Assembly: GCF_005473905.2 (NCBI RefSeq)
Contig: NZ_CP061336.1
Span: 3,464,501 to 3,528,500 of the forward strand
Length of the DNA: 64,000 nucleotides
Origin: Ruminiclostridium herbifermentans
GTDB lineage: Bacteria; Bacillota; Clostridia; Acetivibrionales; DSM-1351
Direction: 5' to 3'
The position numbers and the translations under genes were made by a program. A model generated the notes under the pieces. It ran no database searches. It was not told where the DNA came from and was given only the letters and a program-made list of their open reading frames with translations. Of the stretch, positions 48,180-58,260 are shown one piece after another (position 1 is the stretch's first letter; each line of letters begins with the position of its first letter).

Positions 48180-48578
48180 TTAAAAGTATTCATTCTTATC
48201 GTCTTCAATAGAACCAGTTATTTTTTCTATTAGCTGAATTTTTAAACCGTTTGGATCTAAAATATATATAAACTTAACATGTGGGTTTGGTCTAAAGGGG
48301 CCACTTTCAATTTTAATTCCTCTCTTCTCTAAAAATTGAATTTTCTCACTAACAGATTCCACTTCAAATCCTAATGATATATTTGGGCCAAAATTGACTT
48401 CTTTGATTGTCTCATTGTATATTAGTTCAATGTTTGTTTCACCATCACCCAAAAATACAATTTTTACTCCAGACTGAGGCTCCAATTCTCTGATTATTGG
48501 AAGTCCTATTATATCTTTATAAAAATTAATAGACTCTTCTAAATTTTTAACTGTCAATGTACACCAACAAAATTTCAT
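48180..48578 (-). CDS. VOC (glyoxalase/dioxygenase superfamily) protein
   Basis: A 132-aa protein with the beta-alpha-beta-beta-beta fold repeated: WCTLTVKNLEESINFYKDIIGLP in the first half (ends WCTLTVKN and INFYKDIIGLP) and FIYILDPNGLKIQLIE in the second. It is probably a metal-dependent lyase or resistance protein; the substrate cannot be told. AAGGAGG precedes the ATG. Confidence 0.88.
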   Translation of the reverse strand: MKFCWCTLTVKNLEESINFYKDIIGLPIIRELEPQSGVKIVFLGDGETNIELIYNETIKEVNFGPNISLGFEVESVSEKIQFLEKRGIKIESGPFRPNPHVKFIYILDPNGLKIQLIEKITGSIEDDKNEYF

Positions 48579-49858
48579 AATGCGTGTTCCTCCTTAAGTA
48601 GTTTATTAAATAAATTGAAGTGTAATCATTGCATTTTAATTTTCAGCACAACTCAACTAGTTCATAACGCCTAGAATAAGTATCAAAATTTTGGATTGCA
48701 GAAAAGTTCGATTACTTCAGCGGTATGTCTACGAGACAAGAAATATTCATACTGTCTGAAAAACAAAGCGATAAAATCTACTTATATTGAAGTGTTAACT
48801 TTACCAGTCTCGTAATAATCCAATATATACCTTTTCTTATAAATAACTTTATGCATTGCCAAATATATTTATTCAATTAGATTTTCAACTTTAACATTAA
48901 TAAATATTTACTATTACGCTCAATAACAGTTGAATATTTTTGTATATGCAATTACTTTTGTCAAATATAACATAATAAATAATTAAACAACACCATTAAT
49001 CTGGAATATATTAGAATTCTTGCACAGACTACAAATTATTTATATGCTCTACACCTATATAAAATCAAAATTAGTGAACGATTTTCTAAATAATTTTATA
49101 GTTCTTTTATGTTGTTTACTATATAATACCATGTATTTTATTGGTATTTAACCTAATTTTAACTATTTTTTTACTTAAACCTCCACAACAAAATTTAACA
49201 CGATAGAAATTATATCGTGACAATGCATATGTTTTATTCAGGTCAATTAAGCTTATAGGCAATTTTTAATACAGTTTTGGTTTGAATTTGTTCTATGACT
49301 TGAATATTAAACCTTAACCTACACTGTTAAAATATTATGGTATTTTGCTACTTGAAAAAGCATCATGTTCATATAAAATTGTATCCCATGCCAGACTCAG
49401 CTCAAAGCTATCATATATCGTATATTTAGCCAATTGTAATTGATTGACAATATAAATAAATACCATTACCTATTAAATGTATAAATTTATATAATATGTA
49501 TACAATGTTAAACAATTTAATATATACTAAAATATACATCCTTTATACTATATTCTACCATATTATTTCATTTATCGGCAACTAATAACATAAATTTTAT
49601 TTATTTTTTTACTATGTGATGAATTATGGAGGTAATTTTATTTCCAATTAAATACAAATGACTATAATTGATAATCATGAACGACAAAATTTTTAACTTT
49701 CACTGTTGAACAAAAATAAAACTAATATTCTTTTCTGAATATACTTAAAAGTAATTGATAAAAATATAGTCAATTCTAAGTTTAATAATTATTTTGATGA
49801 ATCAGTTAGTATTCCAAGAAAATTAACTTTAATTATATAAAGCTGCGGAGTGATTTTA
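48579..49858. other. 1.28-kb AT-rich intergenic region, nothing recognised
   Basis: Both strands are full of stops. A small hairpin CACGATA/TATCGTG lies at 49199-49219, next to an orphan minus-strand GTGGAGG without a following frame. No copy of the two repeat families, tRNA or gene remnant was identified. It separates divergently transcribed genes and may hold decayed DNA. Confidence 0.5.
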
Positions 49859-50770
49859 TTGTTCACAGACAGAAGGTTAACTGAAGCATACAACAATGCC
49901 AAAGTAGAGTATTTTGACAATACTTCTAAATATATATTTTTTAGCGATTTACACAGAGGTGATGACAGTGTATCAGATGAATTTTGCAGAAATCAAAGCC
50001 TTTTCCTGCATGCTCTTGATTATTACTATAATGAAGGCTATGTTTATGTTGAGGCAGGAGATGGAGATGAACTCTGGGAATACCCAAAATTCAAGCATAT
50101 AAGACTTGCGCACAGTGATGTATTTTTAGTTATCAAAAAGTTTTTTGATGATAATAGATTAATTTTGCTTTATGGAAACCATAATATTTATCTAAAGAAT
50201 AAAACCTTTGTTAAAAAAAATTATTATAGCTATTATGACGATTACAATCAGGATTATCATGATTTTCTTAAGGGAATTGAGCCTTTTGAAGCATTATTAC
50301 TTAAGAACTCCTCTACAGGCCAAGAAATTCTAACTGTTCATGGTCACCAAGGTGATTTTATTAATGATCAATTCTGGGTAGTATCAATGTTTTTTCTAAG
50401 ATACTTGTGGCGGTTCATGCATGTAGTAGGATTTCAAAATCCATCTAGCCCCGCAAGAAACATGTATAAAAGACACAAAATCGAAAGGAACTATAAGAAA
50501 TGGATTGAGCGCCATGAAATAATGCTAATTTGCGGTCACACTCACAGACCAAAATTTCCAAAAAGCGAAGAATTGCCTTACTTTAATACCGGATGTGGCA
50601 TTCATACAAGAGGAATAACGGGTATTGAAATATTAGAGGGCAAAATATTAATGGTAGACTGGAGAATACTAGCTGACAAGGATGGAGTACTTCAGGTTGA
50701 AAGGCATGTAATGAGGGGCCCTGAGCCAATTGAAAACTTTGACTTTAATAAAAATAATTTTGATCATTAA
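49859..50770 (+). CDS. Calcineurin-like metallophosphoesterase
   Basis: A roughly 303-aa phosphoesterase with the di-metal motifs in order: FSDLHRGDD, EAGDGDE, YGNHN, VHGHQGDF and CGHTHRPKF. It is similar to UDP-diacylglucosamine-hydrolase-like or Ser/Thr-phosphatase-like family members; the substrate is not known. TTG 49859, 8 bases after GGAG, is preferred over GTG 49850, which overlaps the site. It is followed at 150 bases by the helicase gene in the same direction. Confidence 0.9.
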   Translation: MFTDRRLTEAYNNAKVEYFDNTSKYIFFSDLHRGDDSVSDEFCRNQSLFLHALDYYYNEGYVYVEAGDGDELWEYPKFKHIRLAHSDVFLVIKKFFDDNRLILLYGNHNIYLKNKTFVKKNYYSYYDDYNQDYHDFLKGIEPFEALLLKNSSTGQEILTVHGHQGDFINDQFWVVSMFFLRYLWRFMHVVGFQNPSSPARNMYKRHKIERNYKKWIERHEIMLICGHTHRPKFPKSEELPYFNTGCGIHTRGITGIEILEGKILMVDWRILADKDGVLQVERHVMRGPEPIENFDFNKNNFDH

Positions 50771-50918
50771 TTATGTAATTATTTATCGAAAAATTAATAT
50801 TATACAAAATTTATATCGTTTTTTAGCTTTTTCTTATTTCAAACAATAACATATATCTAGAACAAATCATAAGTAAATGATATAATTATTACAACTATAT
50901 AAACGAAAGAAGATAACG

Positions 50919-52601
50919 ATGAATACGAGTTTTAGTGAATTGGGCATATCGCCCCCAATATTAAAAGCCTTAGAAGAAATGGGATTTGAAGCACCTACTG
51001 AAGTACAAAAAAGAGCAATACCTCATATACTTAACAAAGAAGATTTAATTGTAATGTCCAAGACAGGCAGCGGAAAAACCGCTGTTTTTGGCGTTCCCAT
51101 GCTGCAGCTGACTGATAGCAAGGCTTTAGAGCCACAAGGTTTGATTCTTACTCCTACAAGAGAATTAGCCGTACAAATAGACAATGATATTAAGCATTAC
51201 TCAAAGTATTTGTCACACAGAACAACAGCAGTGTACGGACAGCATAATATAAACATTGAAATTCAAGCTTTAGCAAAGGGTGCTTCTATTGTTACCGGAA
51301 CTCCGGGACGTGTATTTGATCACATACAGCAAGGCAATTTAAAGACAAAGCATATAGGCTTTTTAGTACTTGACGAAGCTGACAGGATGCTTGATATGGG
51401 CTTTCTTGATCAGGTTGTAAAAATTATTAAAACTATTCCTAAAGACAGGGTTACCTTGCTATTCTCTGCAACAATGCCTCACGAGATGCATAAAATATGC
51501 AGAAACTATATGAAAAATCCTGTGACAATTGAAATTGAGTCACAGACCATGACTGTAGATACTATTAGTCAGGTATATTATCGTGTAAATGATAATGAAA
51601 AAAACATACAATTAAACCGCCTGCTTATGCTGGAAAGACCTGAAAGCTGCATAATTTTTTGTAATACTCGTTTTGCAGTTGACAAAGTACAAAGCTTTTT
51701 ATCACGAAAGGGCTATTCATGCCATGCATTACATGGTGATATTCCACAGGCAAGACGTCTAAAAACTATACAACAGTTCAAGGCTGGTGCGTTTCCTCTA
51801 TTAGTAGCTACTGATGTTGCAGCACGTGGTATTCATGTTGAGAGTTTATCATTAGTCATCAATTATGATATTCCTCAAGACAAGGACAATTATGTACATA
51901 GAATAGGCAGAACAGGCAGAGCTGGAAATGATGGTCGTGCTCTCAGCTTGGTTACAAGTGACGATATTATGACCTTATATGAAATTGAAGAGCACATTGG
52001 AACTATGATTCCCGAGGAAGAACTGCCATCAGAGGATGTCTTAAATGAGCAAAAGGTTCAATGTGATGAATGGATTAAATCTGTTTCACACAAGAGTAAA
52101 ACAGCTCCTCGCTTAAATAATGATGGCCTTATCAAAGAAAACCGCAAGAAGCTGTCTCGAACTGCATCAGGTACTAGTACAAGAACTGCTCAAAATAAGT
52201 ACTCCCACGACAAAAGCAAACAGCCCTTTGATAAGAAAAGCAATAATAAATCTAAGAGCAATGAACAGAGTAATTTAACTCATAATGAATTTGATAGAAG
52301 TCAAAAATCACAGCGTAAAGCTAATTCCAATAAGCAAACAGCTTTTGCTGACAAGACTATTGATATTGCTCCTGCAATACAGAGTTCTACTGGCAAGACT
52401 GCAACTAGAAAAGTAATTCGCAGTAAAACAGTCAGCACAAAAGGACGTATAGGAACGCCTGACAGTAAAGCTGCTGCTATTGCAAATACTCAGTCAGCAC
52501 AGTCAGTACATGGGCACTCAGCTGCTGCACAAAGCAAAACAACCCAGCCAAACAAAAAGCCTCTACTCAAACGTATTATGCAGCGTTTGTTTGGGAAGTA
52601 A
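50919..52601 (+). CDS. DEAD-box ATP-dependent RNA helicase
   Basis: A 560-aa helicase of the CshA/DbpA type. The Q motif (FSELGISPPILKALEEMGFEAPTEVQ, ends FSELGIS and PTEVQ), Walker A SKTGSGKT, LTPTRELA, LDEADRMLD, FSAT, and HRIGRTGRAG are complete. After about residue 385 the protein becomes a long Lys/Ser/Gln-rich low-complexity tail, probably for RNA binding. It may help ribosome assembly, mRNA decay or growth in the cold. Confidence 0.95.
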   Translation: MNTSFSELGISPPILKALEEMGFEAPTEVQKRAIPHILNKEDLIVMSKTGSGKTAVFGVPMLQLTDSKALEPQGLILTPTRELAVQIDNDIKHYSKYLSHRTTAVYGQHNINIEIQALAKGASIVTGTPGRVFDHIQQGNLKTKHIGFLVLDEADRMLDMGFLDQVVKIIKTIPKDRVTLLFSATMPHEMHKICRNYMKNPVTIEIESQTMTVDTISQVYYRVNDNEKNIQLNRLLMLERPESCIIFCNTRFAVDKVQSFLSRKGYSCHALHGDIPQARRLKTIQQFKAGAFPLLVATDVAARGIHVESLSLVINYDIPQDKDNYVHRIGRTGRAGNDGRALSLVTSDDIMTLYEIEEHIGTMIPEEELPSEDVLNEQKVQCDEWIKSVSHKSKTAPRLNNDGLIKENRKKLSRTASGTSTRTAQNKYSHDKSKQPFDKKSNNKSKSNEQSNLTHNEFDRSQKSQRKANSNKQTAFADKTIDIAPAIQSSTGKTATRKVIRSKTVSTKGRIGTPDSKAAAIANTQSAQSVHGHSAAAQSKTTQPNKKPLLKRIMQRLFGK

Positions 52602-52663
52602 GGTGTATTTAGGTGACTACACATAGCAAAAATAGTGCAGATTGTATTCTTTAAGCGCAACCA

Positions 52664-52702
52664 AAGCCGAGGAAGCCCATAATGAGTTTTCTCGGTTTTT
52701 TA
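52664..52702 (+). terminator. Terminator of the DEAD-box helicase gene
   Basis: AAAGCCGAG pairs with CTCGGTTTT and a run of T follows. A second CTCGGCTTT at about 52711 can pair with the same left arm. Confidence 0.75.
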
Positions 52703-52803
52703 TAACTTTCTCGGCTTTAATAATATGGATTGGGTTAATCACAAAGCTTAGGCTCATTGTTCCAACAGAGTGCTGTATGAATAATGAGACATTAGTAATT
52801 TAA

Positions 52804-53150
52804 CTGGTTGTGCTAATATATTTTGAAATGAGTTTGCAGGTACTACTTATTATTTTTGCTGGTACGCGAGTACAACTTATCTAAATGGGCTGCTTGATTA
52901 AAGATATTTGTTTGAATTTGTTGGTGAAGAATAGTTAAATATACCGTAAAACCTACAGGATGTAGGTTTTAGCGATACAATGAAGCAAGGACGCTGAATG
53001 TGGTAAGGCGGTATAATTAACTATAATGAACCAATACAAATTCAACAAATATCTTGGGAGTAGTCCATTTAGATAAGTTGTATGGGAGTACCTGTAAATT
53101 AGTAATGAAAGTTTCCCTGCATGGTTTATAAAATAATTTGCACAACCAGC
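52804..53150. repeat. Interspersed long inverted repeat, family 2, copy 1
   Basis: Ends CTGGTTGTGC and GCACAACCAG are perfect inverted repeats. Inside, ACAACTTATCTAAATGG, AGATATTTGTTTGAATTTGT and AATAGTTAAATATACCG mirror the right arm with few mismatches. The two arms of about 150 bases surround a short centre (ACCTACAGGATGTAGGT). It is MITE-like with no coding capacity. A related copy lies at 57.8-58.2 kb and a fragment near 7.5 kb. Confidence 0.85.
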
Positions 53151-53168
53151 ATAAGTTAATAACACAAT

Positions 53169-53651
53169 TTACTTTTCCATCTCTTCTTTTATCCTATTTA
53201 ATTCATCTAAATTATTTGCAGGAGCGGCAATAATATAATCTTTCTTAGTTTCATGTTTATTTGTAGTTATGTATACTTTGCTAAAATCATCATTACTTTT
53301 TATTGTACCAATCATTTTCAGTATAGGCTGACCGTCATCATCAACTGTTGTATACGCAAGAGTTCCCATTCCATTCATTACATTTAAATCAAATGTAATA
53401 GGTATTAGGTCATAGTATTTTGTATATTCAATATTTTCTATAACAATTTTACCTTTGAACACATGATTTTTATATAAATTTCCATCTATTTTAATATTAA
53501 CTTGTTCACTGGCTTTAGTGTCCATATCATACTGAAGCCCTGCAAATTCTGATTTTATGTTTGAGGGAATATTCCACCACAATATAAATACTACTCCACA
53601 TATGATTATCACAGATAGAATAATTGCAGATAATTTTTTAATAAAAAGCAC
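53169..53651 (-). CDS. Membrane-anchored exported protein, unknown function
   Basis: A 160-aa protein. One N-terminal hydrophobic segment (AIILSVIIICGVVFILWW) is followed by a beta-rich domain with IKIDGNLYKNHVFKGKIVIE and MIGTIKSNDDFSKVYI. The start is unclear: GTG 53651 abuts GAGAGG, while an ATT at 53642 would be better spaced. It lies next to the family 2 repeat. No family recognised. Confidence 0.65.
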   Translation of the reverse strand: MLFIKKLSAIILSVIIICGVVFILWWNIPSNIKSEFAGLQYDMDTKASEQVNIKIDGNLYKNHVFKGKIVIENIEYTKYYDLIPITFDLNVMNGMGTLAYTTVDDDGQPILKMIGTIKSNDDFSKVYITTNKHETKKDYIIAAPANNLDELNRIKEEMEK

Positions 53652-53932
53652 CTCTCTTTCTAATTAAAATATATCAATTGGTCTATTTTGAATTATTGAT
53701 TAAACTAAATATTGCTCTTATTACATTAGCTATTCTCAAATATATAACTTACTTCCAAAACGTAATTAATAATATTATAGTATTAATTGTAATTTATGTA
53801 AATTTAACCAATATTATTAGATATATTTATTACATGAGTATCTTTTAAGTATTTCCACGTATTATTTCTATCAAATTTCCTAATTATAAAATACATAGCA
53901 AACAACAGCAAATCAAAAGGAGTTAATTACAA

Positions 53933-56311
53933 ATGCTGCAATTGAAAGACATTACAAAAACCTATACTACTGGTGAATTTACACAAGTGGCATTAAATAA
54001 TGTAAACCTTTCCTTCAGAAAAAATGAATTTGTTGCTATCTTAGGGCCGAGCGGCTCGGGTAAAACCACATGCTTGAATGTAATAGGCGGTTTGGACCAT
54101 TATGATAGCGGTGATTTGATTATAAATGGTAAATCCACAAAATTTTTTAAAAATCCCGAATGGGATGCTTACCGAAATAATAGCATAGGTTTTATTTTTC
54201 AAAGCTATAACCTTATTACTCATCTGAGCATTATTGATAATGTAGAAATGGGCATGACACTAAGCGGTGTTTCAGCTAAATTAAAGCACCAGAAAGCCTT
54301 GGAAGCTCTTGAAAGAGTGGGACTAAAGGAACATATTCACAAAAAACCAAATCAGCTATCTGGTGGTCAAATGCAGAGAGTTGCCATTGCACGCGCCCTA
54401 GCTAATAATCCTGATATAATTTTGGCTGATGAACCAACAGGCGCGCTAGATACAGCTACAAGTGAGCAAATCATGGAACTTATAGAGGAAATTGCCCAAG
54501 ACAAGCTTGTTATTATGGTTACACATAATGCTGAACTTGCTGAGCGATATGCAGACCGTATTGTTAAATTCAAGGATGGTCATGTGGTGGATGATAGCAA
54601 TCCCTATGGTTCAGTTATCAATGAGTTTGGCTATAAGCTGAAAAAAACTAGTATGAGCTTTTCCACCGCCCTTAAGTTATCAGGTAAAAATATATCTAAA
54701 AAAATGTGGAGAACTATTCTCACAGCCTTTGCCTCAAGTATTGGAATTATAGGAATAGCACTGATTCTGAGTCTTTCCTCAGGATTTCAGAAGCAAATTG
54801 ACAAATTTCAAAGAGATGCTTTGTCGGAATTTCCAATTATAATATCGCAGTCTGCAATGAATATGGATGAGGAAAGCATAAATAAAATGAGGAATAATAG
54901 CCTAGCCAATCAAAAGGAATATACAAATGAAAAAAAGGTCTTTCTTTATGACCCGGCAGAAACCTCCATTGCCCATACAAACATATTCACTGAAGATTAT
55001 CTTGATTACATTAAAGCAATTGACCCCTCTATATGTAACAACATAGGTTATACAAGACTGGTTGGCATGAATTTGCTGCGTAAAATTAATGGTGAAATCA
55101 AACCAGTATCTATGGCAATAGGCATAAATGTTGCCAGTGGTGGTGAAATGGATATGCAGACCATGTCCGCTAGCATGACTAACATGACCAGTATGAATGG
55201 AATTGGTCTGACCTCCTACCCCGAGACGCTGGGAAAATCTTCCGAATCCTATTTAGAAAAGAATTATGATTTACTTGCAGGCTCGTATCCTTCTGATGAA
55301 ACAGGTCTGGTGCTTGTAGTTGATAACCAGAATCGTGTAGACTACAATGTTCTAAAAAATCTTGGATTTACTGTTGATAATGTAGACAGCATTGATTTTG
55401 AAGAAATTGTAGGAACAGAATTAAAGCTGATAACCAATGATGATTACTACACTGAAACCGAACTGGGAAGCTTCATTCCAGGCAATAATTATGATACTAT
55501 GTATGAATCTAAAGATAGTATTACTCTAAAAATAACAGGAATTATCCGTTTGAAATCAAGCGTCTCACTAGGTGTCCTCGGCAATGGAATTGCTTACAGC
55601 GACAAGCTGGTTCAGAGAATTACTAACAATGCAAATAAATCCGAAATAGTCATGGCTCAGCGTGAAGCAGACTACAATGTCATGACAATGGAGCAGCTGG
55701 ACGAAGCCTCTAAAAGTGCTTTTCTCACATATTTAGGAGGAAATCCAACTCCATTTATGATTTTTTTGTACCCCTCCAGCTTTGAAGCAAAGGATGCAGT
55801 ATTAAACTATCTAAATGCTTACAACATAGGAAAGGCAGAAAAAGACACAATAATCTATACTGACCTTGCAAGCACCATCACCAAAATGACAAGTGGCATT
55901 ATGAATGCTATTACATTGGTATTAATAGCCTTTGCCGCTATATCTCTAATAGTTTCTCTTATAATGATTGGTATTATCACATATATTTCGGTACTGGAAC
56001 GTACAAAGGAAATTGGTGTTCTCCGTGCTCTTGGTGCTAGAAAGAAGGATATTTCTCGTGTGTTTAATGCAGAAACCTTTATAATTGGCAGCTGTTCTGG
56101 CTTTTTGGGCATTACCATTGCATATTTATTGACTATACCAGCTAATATTATTATAGAAAACATGACAGATCTGCCCAATGTTGCACAATTGAATCCTCTT
56201 CATGCACTGGCTTTGGTGGTTATTAGCGTAATACTCACACTTATTGGAGGCACAATCCCTGCTAAAATGGCTGCTAAAAAAGACCCTGTGGAGGCGTTGA
56301 GGACGGAGTAG
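53933..56311 (+). CDS. ABC transporter, fused ATPase and FtsX-type permease (MacB-like)
   Basis: A 792-aa protein. Residues 1-220 are an ABC ATPase of the LolD/MacB group: GPSGSGKT, Q-loop FQSYN, signature LSGGQMQRVAIARAL, Walker B ILADEPTGALD and the switch His in VTHNAE. A membrane span near 260 is followed by a large extracytoplasmic domain (about 290-660) and three C-terminal spans with FtsX features (GVLRALGARKKDISRVF). Such exporters move peptides, antibiotics or lipoproteins, or act as mechanotransmitters. AAGGAG lies 10 bases before the ATG. No membrane-fusion partner or kinase is encoded nearby. Confidence 0.93.
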   Translation: MLQLKDITKTYTTGEFTQVALNNVNLSFRKNEFVAILGPSGSGKTTCLNVIGGLDHYDSGDLIINGKSTKFFKNPEWDAYRNNSIGFIFQSYNLITHLSIIDNVEMGMTLSGVSAKLKHQKALEALERVGLKEHIHKKPNQLSGGQMQRVAIARALANNPDIILADEPTGALDTATSEQIMELIEEIAQDKLVIMVTHNAELAERYADRIVKFKDGHVVDDSNPYGSVINEFGYKLKKTSMSFSTALKLSGKNISKKMWRTILTAFASSIGIIGIALILSLSSGFQKQIDKFQRDALSEFPIIISQSAMNMDEESINKMRNNSLANQKEYTNEKKVFLYDPAETSIAHTNIFTEDYLDYIKAIDPSICNNIGYTRLVGMNLLRKINGEIKPVSMAIGINVASGGEMDMQTMSASMTNMTSMNGIGLTSYPETLGKSSESYLEKNYDLLAGSYPSDETGLVLVVDNQNRVDYNVLKNLGFTVDNVDSIDFEEIVGTELKLITNDDYYTETELGSFIPGNNYDTMYESKDSITLKITGIIRLKSSVSLGVLGNGIAYSDKLVQRITNNANKSEIVMAQREADYNVMTMEQLDEASKSAFLTYLGGNPTPFMIFLYPSSFEAKDAVLNYLNAYNIGKAEKDTIIYTDLASTITKMTSGIMNAITLVLIAFAAISLIVSLIMIGIITYISVLERTKEIGVLRALGARKKDISRVFNAETFIIGSCSGFLGITIAYLLTIPANIIIENMTDLPNVAQLNPLHALALVVISVILTLIGGTIPAKMAAKKDPVEALRTE

Positions 56312-56318
56312 TTAGTAA

Positions 56319-56864
56319 TTATTTACCTATCTTATTCATTACTATATTCATACTTTCTTTTACACTTTGCATTCCTTCAATTCTGATAACGTCACATTTT
56401 AGCCTTTTAAGCCATTCATTGTGTACGTAAAGGCTTCTCATTTTCGGGCCACCATCATCATATGCAGCTGCCCATTGAACAAAGGCATTATGGCTGTCAT
56501 ATAAATCTCCGCCTAAAGAAATACGCTTCTTTGGATATCTTTCCTTTTCACGCTGAATTAGCCTTTCCATACGTGTTTCTTTAGGCACATACAGAAATAT
56601 AACCAAATCGTAGAGTTCTATAAGAGAATCTCCCCAGCTGCAATTTGAACCATATAATATCCATTTTTCAGCTTTATCCAAATCATTTTTTAATAATTCA
56701 AGCCTTTCATTAACGGGTCGTTTAGTTGTGTATGGCAGTTCAGTGGGAAGCCAATAATAATCATCAGTATCAAAATGTCTATACCCTAGTTCCCTGCTTA
56801 GTGCTTTTGCAAGTGTTGTAGTTCCTGAAACAGAGGCTCCTGTGATGTGTATGTGCTTTTTCAT
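56319..56864 (-). CDS. P-loop NTPase, adenylate/shikimate kinase-like
   Basis: A 181-aa soluble protein. The Walker A is GASVSGTTT, in which a Val replaces the usual Gly of GASGSGTTT. DTDDYYW, WILYGSNCSW and a lid-like REKERYPKKR follow. Related proteins are annotated as AAA ATPases or small-molecule kinases. It converges with the ABC gene, stop to stop, 7 bases apart. AGGAGG precedes the ATG. Confidence 0.82.
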   Translation of the reverse strand: MKKHIHITGASVSGTTTLAKALSRELGYRHFDTDDYYWLPTELPYTTKRPVNERLELLKNDLDKAEKWILYGSNCSWGDSLIELYDLVIFLYVPKETRMERLIQREKERYPKKRISLGGDLYDSHNAFVQWAAAYDDGGPKMRSLYVHNEWLKRLKCDVIRIEGMQSVKESMNIVMNKIGK

Positions 56865-57044
56865 GAGTATCGCCTCCTAAGTTTTACAGATTGTTTCTTA
56901 AAACCAATCGAGGAGTCAGTTAATATAGGAGTAATATCCATATTTTTATTACATACACATAACTTTTTAATCAGTCCATACCGTTTTTGTATTTTAATTT
57001 TTCATATTGCTTTGGAATTTAACCTAATGGCATTTGATTTTTGA

Positions 57045-57608
57045 TTATAAAGTTCTTCCGAACCATTTACAGTCTCTAATACATGAACTTTGCTTATTAT
57101 CGTATATGTCTGCATAATCAACCCTTATAACCAAATCTTTCAATATTTGCCTAATACCTTGTATATCTAATGCATCAGTAGGAGTATAGCTTACTAGAGT
57201 AATTTCATTATCAGGCGCAATTACTCTTCCTTCAATACTTTCAACAAAATCGTTAAAACTATGTAAATTCACTATTTTACTTCCCATCTGAGTTTTTATG
57301 ATTATTTCTTGAGGAATTAATTCAATTACTGAATTTGCCTTTTCATTTTTTATATTTTCACATTGTAAGTTCTTAATTATAGCTGGACCCAAACCATTGT
57401 TATGCACCCTAATAAATATATGAGTTTCATAATCACCAAAAACAATGTTTAATATAGGTTTGACACTATTTACATTAAATCTTCTTTGTGACTCATAAGT
57501 AATAATGGATACTACTATTGCAAATATAGATGTTATCGCAGCAAGCATTGTACCTATAGCCTGTAAAACACCTGTATACTTATCTAGAAAATTAAATATT
57601 TCTAACAT
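57045..57608 (-). CDS. Membrane-anchored protein, unknown function
   Basis: A 187-aa protein starting at the ATG that follows GGAGG by 4 bases (MLEIFNFLDKY). One hydrophobic segment (IGTMLAAITSIFAIVVSIITYE) is followed by a soluble beta-rich domain with VKPILNIVFGDY, VHNNGLGPAIIKNL and a Cys pair at the C-terminus. This layout is common among uncharacterised bacterial membrane-tethered proteins. No partner gene suggests a role. Confidence 0.7.
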   Translation of the reverse strand: MLEIFNFLDKYTGVLQAIGTMLAAITSIFAIVVSIITYESQRRFNVNSVKPILNIVFGDYETHIFIRVHNNGLGPAIIKNLQCENIKNEKANSVIELIPQEIIIKTQMGSKIVNLHSFNDFVESIEGRVIAPDNEITLVSYTPTDALDIQGIRQILKDLVIRVDYADIYDNKQSSCIRDCKWFGRTL

Positions 57609-57835
57609 TTTTCCTCCTAAATTGTATTTCAGCATCAAGTTTTTAAATATTCCTGATATCCTTGCAAAAAGAATAAAATAATTAAATATATTCATTCACT
57701 ATATATTATCTACATCTAGTAATTTTGTCAAATAATTAAACATAAAACTATATATGGTACTTAATTGTGCAGATATACATTTAGTAGATATATACTTGTC
57801 TATGTGTTATCCTTATATTAAGAAATTACCGCGTT

Positions 57836-58205
57836 GTGCTTATTGTTTTATAGACCTTGCAGGGTAAAATATATTACTGGCTTAGTGATACTTCCTTACA
57901 AGTACTAGCTAAGGGCAATTTATTGTACTTATTTACTGGGATTTTTCCGTACAAACTTACCTATATGGGTTGTTTCCAAGATATTTGTTGAATTAGAATG
58001 GGTTGATTCATAGTTAATTATACCGTCGCTTACATTAAGTATCCATGCTTCATTGTAAGCTAGTAAAAATCAACTATCATTTCACCTATAAATTCAAACT
58101 AATATCTTTAACCAAGCATTCCCATGAGTTCTACTCGCATATATTAATGTTCAATAAGTAATTTACCTGCAAACTCATTTCAAAATAAATTGCACAATAA
58201 GTTAA
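57836..58205. repeat. Interspersed long inverted repeat, family 2, copy 2
   Basis: It shares TACCTATATGGGTTGTTTCC, AGATATTTGTTGAATT, ATAGTTAATTATACCG and the right-end AATTTACCTGCAAACTC/GCACAATAAG with copy 1. The centre (TTACATTAAGTATCC...) is different. Arms are more diverged than in copy 1. It explains most of the gap before the hydrolase gene. Confidence 0.75.
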
Positions 58206-58260
58206 ATTAACACCAATAATAGCTATATTAATACAAATATAGCATTTGGAGATGATAAAT

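Noticed and set aside
48579..49858. Hidden gene remnant or repeat copy in the largest gap
   Set aside because: No protein motif survived in any frame by eye and no block of either repeat family was found; a translated search would be needed to be certain.
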